Positions 25,141 to 33,201 of a stretch of DNA of 64,000 nucleotides are shown here, one piece after another (within the stretch, counting starts at the first letter, position 1; each line of letters opens with the position of its first letter). The stretch is from Amycolatopsis rifamycinica. GTDB lineage: Bacteria > Actinomycetota > Actinomycetes > Mycobacteriales > Pseudonocardiaceae. The stretch lies in NCBI RefSeq assembly GCF_000695625.1, contig NZ_JMQI01000027.1:62001-126000 (forward strand). Direction: 5' to 3'. The notes below the pieces were generated by a model. The model worked only from the letters and a program-made list of their open reading frames with translations. It did not search any database and was not told the DNA's origin. The translations under genes were made by a program, and so were the position numbers.

Positions 25141-26482
25141 GGCTGCCTCCGGCGGTCGCGAGGGCGGGGACGGCCTGCAGGCGGTCCATCGCCGTCGTCA
25201 GCGCCTGCTCCTCGGGCGGCTCACTGCTGAGCTCGCCGTCGGCCAGCTGCTGGTACGCGGCCAGGTCCAGGTAGCCGTGCCCGCTCACGCAGGCGACCAC
25301 GCCGCGGGCGGACCCGCCGCCGGTGGCCAGGCGCGCGGCGACGGCCAGCGCGTGCCCGGACTCCGGTGCGGGCAGCACCATCTCCGAGCGGGTGAAGACC
25401 TGCCCGGCCTCCAGCGCTTCGACCTGCCCGACGGCCTGGGCGGTGACCTGGTCGCGGTGCCGCATGGCGGAGATGAGCTTCGCCGCGCCGTGGAAGCGCA
25501 GTCCGGCGGAGTGCGAGTCGGGGATCGGGTAGCTGCTGCCGATCGTGTACATCGCCTCCATCGGGCTGACCCCGGTGGCGTCGGTCTTGTCGTAGGCGTA
25601 GACGCCGCGGGTCAGCTTCGGGGTGGTGCTGGACTCCGCGGCCACCAGCCGCGGGCAGTCCGCCCCGGTCGTCGCGGCCTCGGCGAAGAACGGCAGGGCG
25701 ACCCCGCCGAAGTTCGAGCCGGCGCCGACGCAGCCGACGACGGAGTCCACAGTGGCCTCCAGCTCGGCGAGCTGCTCGATGGCCTCCAGCCCGATGACGG
25801 ACTGGTGCAGGATGCTGTAGGTCTCGCCGCTGCCGATGCAGAACGCGGCCCCTTCGGTGCGCCCGGCGTATTCGACGGCTTCCCCGATGGCCAGCGCGAG
25901 GCTGTTCACCCCGCCGCCGGAGCGGGCGGCCACGTCGGTCAGCTCGCTGGGGCTGGCGTGCACGGTGGCGCCGAGGGTCCGCATGAGCGTGCCCCGGTAG
26001 GGCTTGCGCTGCAGGCTGGTGCCCACCATGAACACCCGGCAGCGCAGCCCGAACATCGAGCAGGCGGCCGCGAGCGCGGTGCCCCACTGCCCGGCGCCGG
26101 TGCCGGTGACCAGTTCACGCACGCCGGCCTTGGCGTAGTAGTAGGCCTGCGCCAGCGCGGTGTTCAGCTTGTGGCTGCCGGAGATGTTGCCGCCTTCGTA
26201 CTTGACGTAGATCGGCACGCGCGCCCCGACGGCCTCCTCGAACCGGCGGGCCCGCCACAGCGGCGTGGGCCGGAAGCTGCGGTAGGCGTCGAGCACCTCG
26301 GCGGGGATGTCCCAGAACTCCCGGTTCTGGGTCGACTGGCGCACCAGTGCGAGCGGCAGGTTGACCGACACGCCGGTGTCCGAGCCGTTCGCGGGCGACT
26401 CCGGGCTGCGGTCCGGGGGCAGCGGCTCGTCCAGGTGCGGCAGCACGCTGCGCCAGCTGTTCGGCAGGGAGACGGCGCTCAT
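25130..26482 (-). CDS. TrpB2-like PLP-dependent enzyme
   Basis: A 450-residue fold-type II PLP enzyme most like the TrpB2 (stand-alone tryptophan synthase beta) family. PLP lysine K105 is in GGNISGSHKLNTALAQAYYY; the phosphate loop appears as TGTGAGQWGTALAAACSMFG; FRPTPLWRARRFE and ACVSGHGYLDL are further family blocks. TrpB-type enzymes add a nucleophile to an aminoacrylate made from serine or a similar donor. No trpA or other tryptophan genes are near, and the gene is embedded between carrier-protein genes, so a beta-substituted amino acid for the pathway is the likely product. Starts in an ATGA overlap. Confidence 0.85.
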   Translation of the reverse strand: MSAVSLPNSWRSVLPHLDEPLPPDRSPESPANGSDTGVSVNLPLALVRQSTQNREFWDIPAEVLDAYRSFRPTPLWRARRFEEAVGARVPIYVKYEGGNISGSHKLNTALAQAYYYAKAGVRELVTGTGAGQWGTALAAACSMFGLRCRVFMVGTSLQRKPYRGTLMRTLGATVHASPSELTDVAARSGGGVNSLALAIGEAVEYAGRTEGAAFCIGSGETYSILHQSVIGLEAIEQLAELEATVDSVVGCVGAGSNFGGVALPFFAEAATTGADCPRLVAAESSTTPKLTRGVYAYDKTDATGVSPMEAMYTIGSSYPIPDSHSAGLRFHGAAKLISAMRHRDQVTAQAVGQVEALEAGQVFTRSEMVLPAPESGHALAVAARLATGGGSARGVVACVSGHGYLDLAAYQQLADGELSSEPPEEQALTTAMDRLQAVPALATAGGSHVR

Positions 26483-26766
26483 CGCTGCGCCTCCGTCCCG
26501 CTGGCGCCTTCGGCGACGACCTCGACGAGGTCGTCGACCGTCTTGAACGTGCGCCCGACGAACAGGTCGTCGGGCAGGGTCACGTCGAGCGCGTCCTCCA
26601 GGTGCACCAGCATGCCGACGAAACCCAGGGAGTTGAGGCGCAGCAGGTCACCGTTGAGCGGCTCGTTGTCCTGGATCTGTTCGGGCGCCAGCGAAAGCCG
26701 GGATTCGGCGATCACCACGCGCTTGACCGATTCGGAGACCGCCGTGCGGTCGGGTCCGGTCGTCAT
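26479..26766 (-). CDS. Free-standing acyl/aminoacyl carrier protein B
   Basis: A 95-residue carrier protein with S46 in GDLLRLNSLGFVGMLVHLED followed by LDVTLPDDLFVGRTF, the usual loop-helix II-helix III layout. NSL replaces DSL, which is tolerated. ATG at 26764-26766 has GGAGG 6 bases upstream. It is the third carrier domain of the cluster besides carrier A and the BtrH fusion, suggesting at least two building blocks are processed separately. Confidence 0.85.
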   Translation of the reverse strand: MTTGPDRTAVSESVKRVVIAESRLSLAPEQIQDNEPLNGDLLRLNSLGFVGMLVHLEDALDVTLPDDLFVGRTFKTVDDLVEVVAEGASGTEAQR

Positions 26767-26816
26767 CGTTGCCCTCCAAGGCGTTTTCGGAGATCGATTC
26801 TTCGGAAATTCAGGGG

Positions 26817-27542
26817 TCAGGCCGTGCGGGCCAGGTCGTCGGCGGTGCCGGCCAGGAACTCGTCGAGGTGGGCCAGCACCGCGGGAAGCGCTTTCCGGCC
26901 GAACACGTCGAAGTGGCCGCAGTCCAGTTCACGGATCCGCAGCCGCCCGGACAGCCGCGCCCAGTTCTCGACCTGGGTACCGCGGTGCGGGCTCGCGCAG
27001 GCCATCAGCAGCGCGGGGCCGGGGTGAGCGCTGGTCACCCGGTGCCGTCCCGACGCGGTGACGTGGGCGTGGGCGGTGGCCTCGGCCCAGCGTTGGTCGC
27101 GGGGCGCGACCCGGGCGTGCACCGACCGCATGATCCGCTCGATGACGGCCTCCCGCCGCGCCGCGGTGCGGAACTCCTCGCGGCAAGTGAAGCTGTCGAT
27201 CATCACCACGGCGGGTGCCGGGCCGGTCGCGGCGAGCCGCGCGCCCAGCTCCCAGGCGAGCACCCCGCCCATGGACCAGCCCACCAGCAGTTCCGGCCGG
27301 CGCGGCAGGGTGTCCAGCAGCGGCAGGTACCGCTCGGCCATCACGGTGATGTCGTCGTCGGGCCGCTCGCCGTCGAACAGGCCGCTCGCGCGGATCCCGC
27401 TCACCCCGCCCCGGCGGGCCAGCCGCACGGCCAGCGGGGTGTACGGGCTCAGGCCGCCGCCGCCGGGGTGCACGAGCACCGCCTGCGGGGCCCGCGGGCG
27501 CGGGCTGAGCGGGATCAGCAGCGGCGGCGCCGGGGCGCGCAT
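26817..27542 (-). CDS. Type II thioesterase
   Basis: A 241-residue alpha/beta hydrolase of the NRPS/PKS thioesterase family: oxyanion region VLVHPGGGG, nucleophile S90 in VGWSMGGVLAWELG, and catalytic histidine in ELDCGHFDVFG near the C-terminus. Such enzymes clear misacylated carriers or release products. Its ATG shares one base with the stop of the semialdehyde-dehydrogenase gene (TGATG). There is no integrated thioesterase in the cluster, so this could also perform final release. Confidence 0.88.
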   Translation of the reverse strand: MRAPAPPLLIPLSPRPRAPQAVLVHPGGGGLSPYTPLAVRLARRGGVSGIRASGLFDGERPDDDITVMAERYLPLLDTLPRRPELLVGWSMGGVLAWELGARLAATGPAPAVVMIDSFTCREEFRTAARREAVIERIMRSVHARVAPRDQRWAEATAHAHVTASGRHRVTSAHPGPALLMACASPHRGTQVENWARLSGRLRIRELDCGHFDVFGRKALPAVLAHLDEFLAGTADDLARTA

Positions 27543-28807
27543 CAGCTCGCCTCGCGCAGCCGGCCGTTGGCCTCGACCACCCAGGAGTAGTTCACCAGCG
27601 CGGCCAGCGTGATCGGCCCGCGGGCGTGCAGCCTGCTGGTGCTGATCGCGATTTCCGAGCCCAGTTCCAGCGTCGGGCCGTCGTTGAGCCGCAAGGAGCC
27701 GTTGACGACGATGGTGGCCGCGTCCACGCGGTCGGTGAACTCGCCGGTGACCACCGGGTCGGTGGCGGCGATCGCCTCGCTGTGCCCGGAACCGTGCCGC
27801 CGGATGAACTCCACCGCCTCACCGGGGGAGTCCACGGCCACGACGCCGATGGTGCTGTCGAGGAACTCCCGGCCGTAGTCGTGCTCGCCGAGTTCCTCCA
27901 CCCGCCACTGCCCGGTCGTCTCCGGCCGCCGGAGGCCCGCTCCGACCCGCACGGTCAGCGGCCGGCCGTCGCGGCGGGCGCCGTCGAGCAGGGCCGCCAC
28001 GAACTCGTCGGCCACCGGCCGGTCGACCAGCGCGATCTCCAGGGAGGTGCACCCGGCCGGCGCGGGCAGCTTGCTGTCCAGCGCGATCTCGACCGCCTGG
28101 GCCAGTTCCGCGCTGCGGTGCACGTAGAGGTGGTTGACCCCGCCGCCGCTGGCCAGCACCGGGATGGTGCTCGCGCGGTGGCAGTAGTCGATGAGGGACG
28201 GGCTGCCGCGGGGGATGAGCACGTCGATCGCGTCGGGCCGGCGCAGCAGCTCCTTCAGCAGCGCGCGGCTGGGGTCGTCCAGCACGGTGACCAGGCCCGC
28301 GGGTAGTTCCGCGTCCGCCAGCGCGGCCGTGACGGCGGCGCCGAGCGCGGCGTTGGTCCGCGCGATCTCCTTGCCACCGCGCAGGACCACCGCGTTCCCG
28401 GCGGCGACGTTGAGCAGCGCGCCCTCCACGGTGACGGTCGGGCGGGCTTCGAAGATCATCAGCACCACGCCCAGCGGCCGCGGCACGCGGTGCCGCACGC
28501 CCCAGTCGCCGATCGGGGTGCCCGGCGCCCGGGTGGTCAGCTCGCGCATTTCGGCGGCGACCGTCGAGGTCAGGTCCACCAGTGCGGCGAGGTGCTCCCG
28601 GGTCAGCCGGAGCCGGTCGACGAGCACGTCGGGCAACCCCTGTTCCCGCGCTCGTCCCACGTCGGTGTCGTTGGCCGCGCTGATCCGCGGCCACGCCGCG
28701 GTCAGCCGGTGGGCGAGCCCGGTGCAGAACCGCCCGTACGCTTCGTTGCCCAGCGGCGGTGCCGCCGCGGTCGCCGCACGTGCGGCGTCGATGATCTTGT
28801 CGACCAT
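27542..28807 (-). CDS. ProA-like gamma-glutamyl phosphate reductase / semialdehyde dehydrogenase
   Basis: A 421-residue protein close in length to ProA. Key blocks are LGVVLMIFEARPTVTVEGAL, GNAVVLRGGKEIARTN, DVLIPRGSPSLIDYC, the catalytic cysteine C253 in PAPAGCTSLEIALVD, and the C-terminal THPVV-like DRVDAATIVVNGSLRLNDG. ProA reduces gamma-glutamyl phosphate to glutamate semialdehyde, which cyclises to pyrroline-5-carboxylate. No proB kinase or proC is adjacent. As the first gene of the leftward operon it likely supplies a semialdehyde or pyrroline building block, or reduces another activated acid. Start ATG at 28805-28807 behind GGGA. Confidence 0.85.
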   Translation of the reverse strand: MVDKIIDAARAATAAAPPLGNEAYGRFCTGLAHRLTAAWPRISAANDTDVGRAREQGLPDVLVDRLRLTREHLAALVDLTSTVAAEMRELTTRAPGTPIGDWGVRHRVPRPLGVVLMIFEARPTVTVEGALLNVAAGNAVVLRGGKEIARTNAALGAAVTAALADAELPAGLVTVLDDPSRALLKELLRRPDAIDVLIPRGSPSLIDYCHRASTIPVLASGGGVNHLYVHRSAELAQAVEIALDSKLPAPAGCTSLEIALVDRPVADEFVAALLDGARRDGRPLTVRVGAGLRRPETTGQWRVEELGEHDYGREFLDSTIGVVAVDSPGEAVEFIRRHGSGHSEAIAATDPVVTGEFTDRVDAATIVVNGSLRLNDGPTLELGSEIAISTSRLHARGPITLAALVNYSWVVEANGRLREAS

Positions 28808-29031
28808 TGTTATTCCCGTCTCGAACCGGATTTCCGGACGTGGTGACTCCACGGCGATTCCGGTGATTTCCCCCGTAGATCACTCACGCTCCCACCGGAA
28901 AATGATCCGGGCAAATGTGATCATGGACCTGGTGATGGGCGTATCAACAATTTCTATGACCCGATCAGCGGCACCCTGTTTCATGATTCTAAACGTTGAC
29001 TACCTGGAAAAATGCTTGGAGTGTCGGAGGC
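28808..29031. promoter_or_regulatory. Divergent promoter region of the biosynthetic cluster
   Basis: The 224 bp between the leftward 14-gene operon and the rightward four-gene operon are clearly more AT-rich than the flanking genes, notably 28920-29015. TTGACT at 28996-29001 is a possible -35 for the rightward genes, but no good -10 is seen at the right spacing. As both arms diverge from here it is the place to look for the pathway regulator's binding site. Confidence 0.55.
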
Positions 29032-30033
29032 ATGGAACATCGTCGACTGGGCCGCAGCGGCCTCTCAGTGAGCAGGATTTCCTACGGCAACTGGATCACC
29101 CACGGGTCGCAGGTGGCCGAGGAACAAGCCAGAAAATGCGTGGCGACGGCGCTGGACGCCGGGATCACCACCTTCGACACCGCCGACATGTACGCCAATA
29201 CCCGGGCCGAAGAGGTGCTGGGCCGGGCGCTGGCCGGCCAGCGCCGGGAAAGCCTGGAAATCTGCACCAAGGTGTACTGGCCGACCGGTCCCGGCGGCCC
29301 CAACGACCAGGGCCTGGGCCGCAAGCACATCATGGAGTCCGCGCACGGCTCCCTGCGCCGGCTCGGCACCGACTACCTCGACCTCTACCAGGCCCACCAG
29401 TTCGACCCGACGATCGAGCTGGAGGAAACCATGCTGGCCTTCGCCGACCTGGTGCGCCAGGGCAAGGTCCTCTACGTCGGGGTCTCGGAGTGGACCGCCG
29501 ACCAGATCACCCGCGGCGCCGCGCTGGCCCGTGAGCTGCGCGTTCCGCTGATCTCCAGCCAGACGCAGTATTCGATGCTGTGGCGGGTCATCGAGGCCCA
29601 GGTCATCCCGACGTGCGAGCGCGAAGGCATGGGCCAGCTCGTCTGGTCCCCGATGGCCCAGGGCGTGCTGACCGGCAAGTACCTGCCCGGCGAGCAGCCC
29701 CCGGCCGGCTCCCGCGCCACCGACGGCGAGGGAAGCGGTTACATGGTCCGCTGGCTGCAGGACGACGTGCTGCGCCGCGTCCAGGAACTGCGTCCGGTCG
29801 CCGAGCAGCTCGGCCTGACCATGGCGCAGCTGGCCCTGGCGTGGGTGCTGCAGAACCCCAACGTCGCCACCGCGATCACCGGCGCCTCGCGCCCGGAGCA
29901 GCTCACGGACAACCTCAAGGCCGTGGACGTCGTGCTCGACGCCGCCGTGATGCAGAAGATCGACGAGCTGCTCGACGGCGTCAGCCGCTTCGACCCCACG
30001 TTCATCGGCGTGCCGTTGACCGCCCTCGTCTGA
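29032..30033 (+). CDS. Aldo-keto reductase (Tas / Kv-beta-like)
   Basis: A 333-residue NADPH-dependent TIM-barrel reductase. The catalytic tetrad is visible: D49 (TTFDTADMY; fourth position by eye), Y54, K80 (EICTKVYW) and H122 (LYQAHQFDP). The C-terminal cofactor-binding block is ATAITGASRPEQLTDN. The layout matches the AKR family related to potassium-channel beta subunits. It would reduce an aldehyde or ketone, possibly the semialdehyde made by the ProA-like enzyme (inference). ATG at 29032 has GGAG about 10 bases upstream. First gene of the rightward operon. Confidence 0.88.
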   Translation: MEHRRLGRSGLSVSRISYGNWITHGSQVAEEQARKCVATALDAGITTFDTADMYANTRAEEVLGRALAGQRRESLEICTKVYWPTGPGGPNDQGLGRKHIMESAHGSLRRLGTDYLDLYQAHQFDPTIELEETMLAFADLVRQGKVLYVGVSEWTADQITRGAALARELRVPLISSQTQYSMLWRVIEAQVIPTCEREGMGQLVWSPMAQGVLTGKYLPGEQPPAGSRATDGEGSGYMVRWLQDDVLRRVQELRPVAEQLGLTMAQLALAWVLQNPNVATAITGASRPEQLTDNLKAVDVVLDAAVMQKIDELLDGVSRFDPTFIGVPLTALV

Positions 30034-30054
30034 CCTCTACCGCAGGGAGCACGC

Positions 30055-31110
30055 GTGTCCGACACCGAGTGGGCCTACGACGGGAAGCGGTACCGGATGC
30101 ACCGCTTCCCCGCGGAAGTGCGGGCCCGGATGAAACCCCTCAACCGCAGCGACAACTGGCACGCCGGGCTCGCCTGGCTCGAGGACGTCGCCTGGATCGC
30201 GGCCTGCGTCTGGTTGTGCGTAGCCGTTTCCTGGTGGTGCTACCCGCTCGCGGTGCTGATCATCGGCGCCCGGCAACGGGGGCTGTCCACGATCCTGCAC
30301 GACTGCGCCCACGGCGTCGGGGCGGCCGACCACCGGGTGCGGATGCTGCTCGGCACCGTGCTCACCGCGTACCCGATCTTCCAGCAGCACTACGCGTACA
30401 AGGTTTCGCACGTGTTCACCCACCACCCGCGGCTCGGCGACCCGGACCGCGACCCGGACCTGCGGTTCTTCATCGAGCAGGGCGCCTACCGGGCCGCCTC
30501 GCCGCGGAACTACGTGCGCCGCGTGGTGCTGATGCCGCTGTTCGGCACGCAGACCTGGGCCTACCTGCGGTACCTGGTCCGCAACCGGTACCGCGTACTG
30601 CGCGAAGGCCGCAGCCAGGAGGCGCCCGCGGTCCACGGCCCCAAGCGGGTGTTCGACCGCGCCGGGTTCTGGGTGTTCTGGGCCGTCGTCGCCGGCGTGT
30701 GCTGGTCGCGGGGGTGGACGCTCGAACTGCTGCTGTTCTGGTTCGTGCCCTACCTGACGAGCTTCCAGATCCTGGGCTGGTACATCGAACTGTCCGAGCA
30801 CACGCCGCTCGTCCGGGACGCCCGGGTGGACCTGCACATGACGCGCAACCGCAAGAGCCGCGGCTGGGAGAAGTTCCTCACCGGCATCCACAACGACAAC
30901 TACCACCTCGAACACCACCTCGACCCGCGCACGCCGTTCTGGAACCTCGGCAAGGCGAGGAGGGTGCGGCTGGCCGATCCGGACTACGCCGCGGTCGACG
31001 CCGTGCTGGGCGGGCTGTTCACCCGGGGACCGCAGGGCCAGCCCAGCGCCGTCAGCGCGATCGTCACGTCCATGTCCGAACCGAGGGAGCTGTCCCATGC
31101 CGGTCACTGA
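30055..31110 (+). CDS. Membrane di-iron desaturase/hydroxylase (fatty-acid desaturase family)
   Basis: A 351-residue integral membrane protein with three histidine boxes of membrane di-iron enzymes: HDCAH (82-86), HVFTHH (119-124) and HNDNYHLEHH (279-288), plus hydrophobic segments at about 44-72 and 205-245. It resembles fatty-acid desaturase-family members found in natural-product clusters, where substrates can be amino-acid derived or carrier-bound acyl chains. Desaturation and hydroxylation cannot be told apart from sequence. GTG start 22 bases after the aldo-keto reductase; it overlaps the next gene by 14 bases. Confidence 0.85.
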   Translation: MSDTEWAYDGKRYRMHRFPAEVRARMKPLNRSDNWHAGLAWLEDVAWIAACVWLCVAVSWWCYPLAVLIIGARQRGLSTILHDCAHGVGAADHRVRMLLGTVLTAYPIFQQHYAYKVSHVFTHHPRLGDPDRDPDLRFFIEQGAYRAASPRNYVRRVVLMPLFGTQTWAYLRYLVRNRYRVLREGRSQEAPAVHGPKRVFDRAGFWVFWAVVAGVCWSRGWTLELLLFWFVPYLTSFQILGWYIELSEHTPLVRDARVDLHMTRNRKSRGWEKFLTGIHNDNYHLEHHLDPRTPFWNLGKARRVRLADPDYAAVDAVLGGLFTRGPQGQPSAVSAIVTSMSEPRELSHAGH

Positions 31111-32434
31111 ACGCCCCGCCAACGCGCCGAAGACGTTCCGGCGGCCCGAGTCCGCCGTCATGCACGCGGGCGCCGAGCTGCGCACCGGCCCGACGGCCCC
31201 GGTGATCACCCCCATCTTCCAGACCGCGGCCTACGAGCTGCCCGGCACCGGGGCGGCCGCGGGCATCTTCGACCTCAGCGAGGACGGGCACGCCTACACC
31301 CGCCTCAACAACCCCACCTGCGACGTGCTCGAAGCGCGGATCGCCGCCGTCGACGGCGCCCCGGCGGCGCTGGCCGTCTCCACCGGCCAGGCCGCGACCA
31401 CCGTCGCGCTGCTCAACCTGTGCCAGGCCGGGGACAACATCGTCAGCTCCGACGAGCTCTACGGCGGCACGTGGAACCTGCTGGCCAACACGTTCGCCCG
31501 GTTCGGCGTCGAGACCCGGTTCGTCAGCCCGGAGGACCCGAAGAACTTCGCCGCCGCCACGGACGAGCGCACGCGCGCCTACTTCGGCGAGACCCTGCCC
31601 AACCCGAAGCTGCGCATCTTCCCGATCGAAGACGTCGCCGGGCTCGCCGAGCAGGCCGAAGTGCCGCTGGTGCTGGACAACACGCTGCTCCCGATGGTCT
31701 GCAACCCGCTGGACTTCGGCGCGGACATCCTGGTGTATTCGGCGACGAAGTACATCGGCGGGCACGGCAGCGCGCTGGGCGGGCTCATCGTGGACGGCGG
31801 CACCTTCGACTGGACCCGCCACGCCGCGCGCCACCCCCTGCTGACCGAACCCGATCCCGCGCACGGCGGCGCGGTGTGGACCGAGACCGGCTCCGGGCTC
31901 GACAGCGCGCTGGGCCGCAGCCCCTACCTGCTCAAAGCCCGGGAAACGCTGCTGCGCGACCTCGGGGCGTGCCTGAGCCCGTTCAACGCCTTCCTCCTCA
32001 TCCAGGGCATCGAGACGCTGCCGCTGCGGATGCGCGCGCACGGTGAAAACGCCGCCGCGGTGGCGAAGTTCCTCGACGCGCACCCCGCGGTGGCCTCGGT
32101 CAGCCACCCGACCCTGGCCGGCGGCGAGCAGCAGGACCTGCTGCGGCGCTACCTCGGCGGCAACGGCGGCCCGCTGGTGCAGTTCGAGCTCACCGGCGGG
32201 CAGCCGGCGGGCTGCCGGTTCATCGAAGCCCTCCGCCTGTTCGCGCACGTGACCAACATCGGCGACGTCCGGTCGATGGCCACGCACCCGGCGTCCACCA
32301 CCCACGCCCAGCTGCCCGAGGCCGACCAGCTCGCGGCGGGGGTGACCCCGGGCTCGATCCGGCTGTCCCTGGGCTTGGAGCACCCCGACGACCTGCTCGA
32401 AGACCTCGCCCAGGCGCTGGAGCGGGCCCGGTGA
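31097..32434 (+). CDS. MetY-like O-acetylhomoserine aminocarboxypropyltransferase family PLP enzyme
   Basis: A 445-residue Cys/Met-metabolism PLP enzyme. Lysine K218 in VYSATKYIGGHGSALGG binds PLP; YTRLNNPTCDVLEARIAA and STGQAATTVALLNL are family blocks and the length fits MetY rather than cystathionine gamma-synthase. MetY does gamma-replacement on O-acetylhomoserine with sulfide or methanethiol. Relatives in secondary metabolism use carbon or nitrogen nucleophiles (LolC, Fub7). Inside this operon it may build a C4-extended amino acid. ATG at 31097 has GGGAGC upstream and lies within the desaturase 3' end. Confidence 0.85.
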   Translation: MPVTERPANAPKTFRRPESAVMHAGAELRTGPTAPVITPIFQTAAYELPGTGAAAGIFDLSEDGHAYTRLNNPTCDVLEARIAAVDGAPAALAVSTGQAATTVALLNLCQAGDNIVSSDELYGGTWNLLANTFARFGVETRFVSPEDPKNFAAATDERTRAYFGETLPNPKLRIFPIEDVAGLAEQAEVPLVLDNTLLPMVCNPLDFGADILVYSATKYIGGHGSALGGLIVDGGTFDWTRHAARHPLLTEPDPAHGGAVWTETGSGLDSALGRSPYLLKARETLLRDLGACLSPFNAFLLIQGIETLPLRMRAHGENAAAVAKFLDAHPAVASVSHPTLAGGEQQDLLRRYLGGNGGPLVQFELTGGQPAGCRFIEALRLFAHVTNIGDVRSMATHPASTTHAQLPEADQLAAGVTPGSIRLSLGLEHPDDLLEDLAQALERAR

Positions 32435-33201
32435 GCGCCCGGCCGCTGGTCGCGCTGGCCGCGTCGGCCGAACCGGTCGGCGGCGTACCGCACCTCGCGG
32501 TGCGCGAAGTCTACGTCCAGGCGCTGGAACGGGTTTCCGGCTGCGCGGTGGCCGTCGTCGGCGGTCCCGCGCCGGACCTGGCGGAGCTGCTCGGCCGGTT
32601 CGACGGCGTCGTGTTCGGCGGGCACGAGACCGACGTCGAGCCCACCCGCTACGGCGATCCGCCCCGATCGGGCCCGGCCGATCCGGCCCGCGACGAACTC
32701 GCGCTGCGGGTGCTGCCCGCCGCGCTGCTCGCGGGGGTGCCGGTGCTGGGGATCTGCCGCGGGCTGCAGGAGCTGAACGTCGCCTTGGGCGGCACGCTGC
32801 GCGACCTGCCCGGTGACGAGCACCGCGAAGACCTTTCCCTGCCCAGGGACCGGCAATACCTGCCCGCGCACGAAGTCCACCTCTCCGAAGGGGGCGTGCT
32901 GCGGCAGCTGCTCGGCTACGCGAGCGTGCCGGTCAATTCGCTGCACCACCAGGCGATCGACCGGCTGGCGCCGGACCTGCGGGTGGAGGCGGTGGCGGCG
33001 GACGGCGTGGTCGAGGCCGCCTCGGCGGGCGACGCGTTCTGCCTCGCGGTGCAGTGGCACCCGGAGTGGTACGCCGGGACGGACCCGGTCTCCACCGCGA
33101 TCTTCCACGGATTCGGCGTCGCGGCCCGCCTCGCCGCCAGGCGCCGTGCTCAGGGCCTTCCCTTGCCCCGCCCCATGTCCAGCATCGGCATGAACAACTG
33201 A
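32431..33201 (+). CDS. PuuD-like class I glutamine-amidotransferase-fold gamma-glutamyl hydrolase
   Basis: A 256-residue peptidase C26 family protein. The nucleophile C109 is in LGICRGLQELNV and the dyad partners H210 and E212 are in VQWHPEWY. PuuD cleaves gamma-glutamyl-GABA in putrescine breakdown; no putrescine genes are nearby. In butirosin assembly a gamma-glutamyl group is added as protection and later removed, so a deprotection step is an attractive inference. GTG start overlaps the MetY-like stop (GTGA). The 3' end overlaps the opposing membrane-protein gene by 52 bases. Confidence 0.85.
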   Translation: MSARPLVALAASAEPVGGVPHLAVREVYVQALERVSGCAVAVVGGPAPDLAELLGRFDGVVFGGHETDVEPTRYGDPPRSGPADPARDELALRVLPAALLAGVPVLGICRGLQELNVALGGTLRDLPGDEHREDLSLPRDRQYLPAHEVHLSEGGVLRQLLGYASVPVNSLHHQAIDRLAPDLRVEAVAADGVVEAASAGDAFCLAVQWHPEWYAGTDPVSTAIFHGFGVAARLAARRRAQGLPLPRPMSSIGMNN

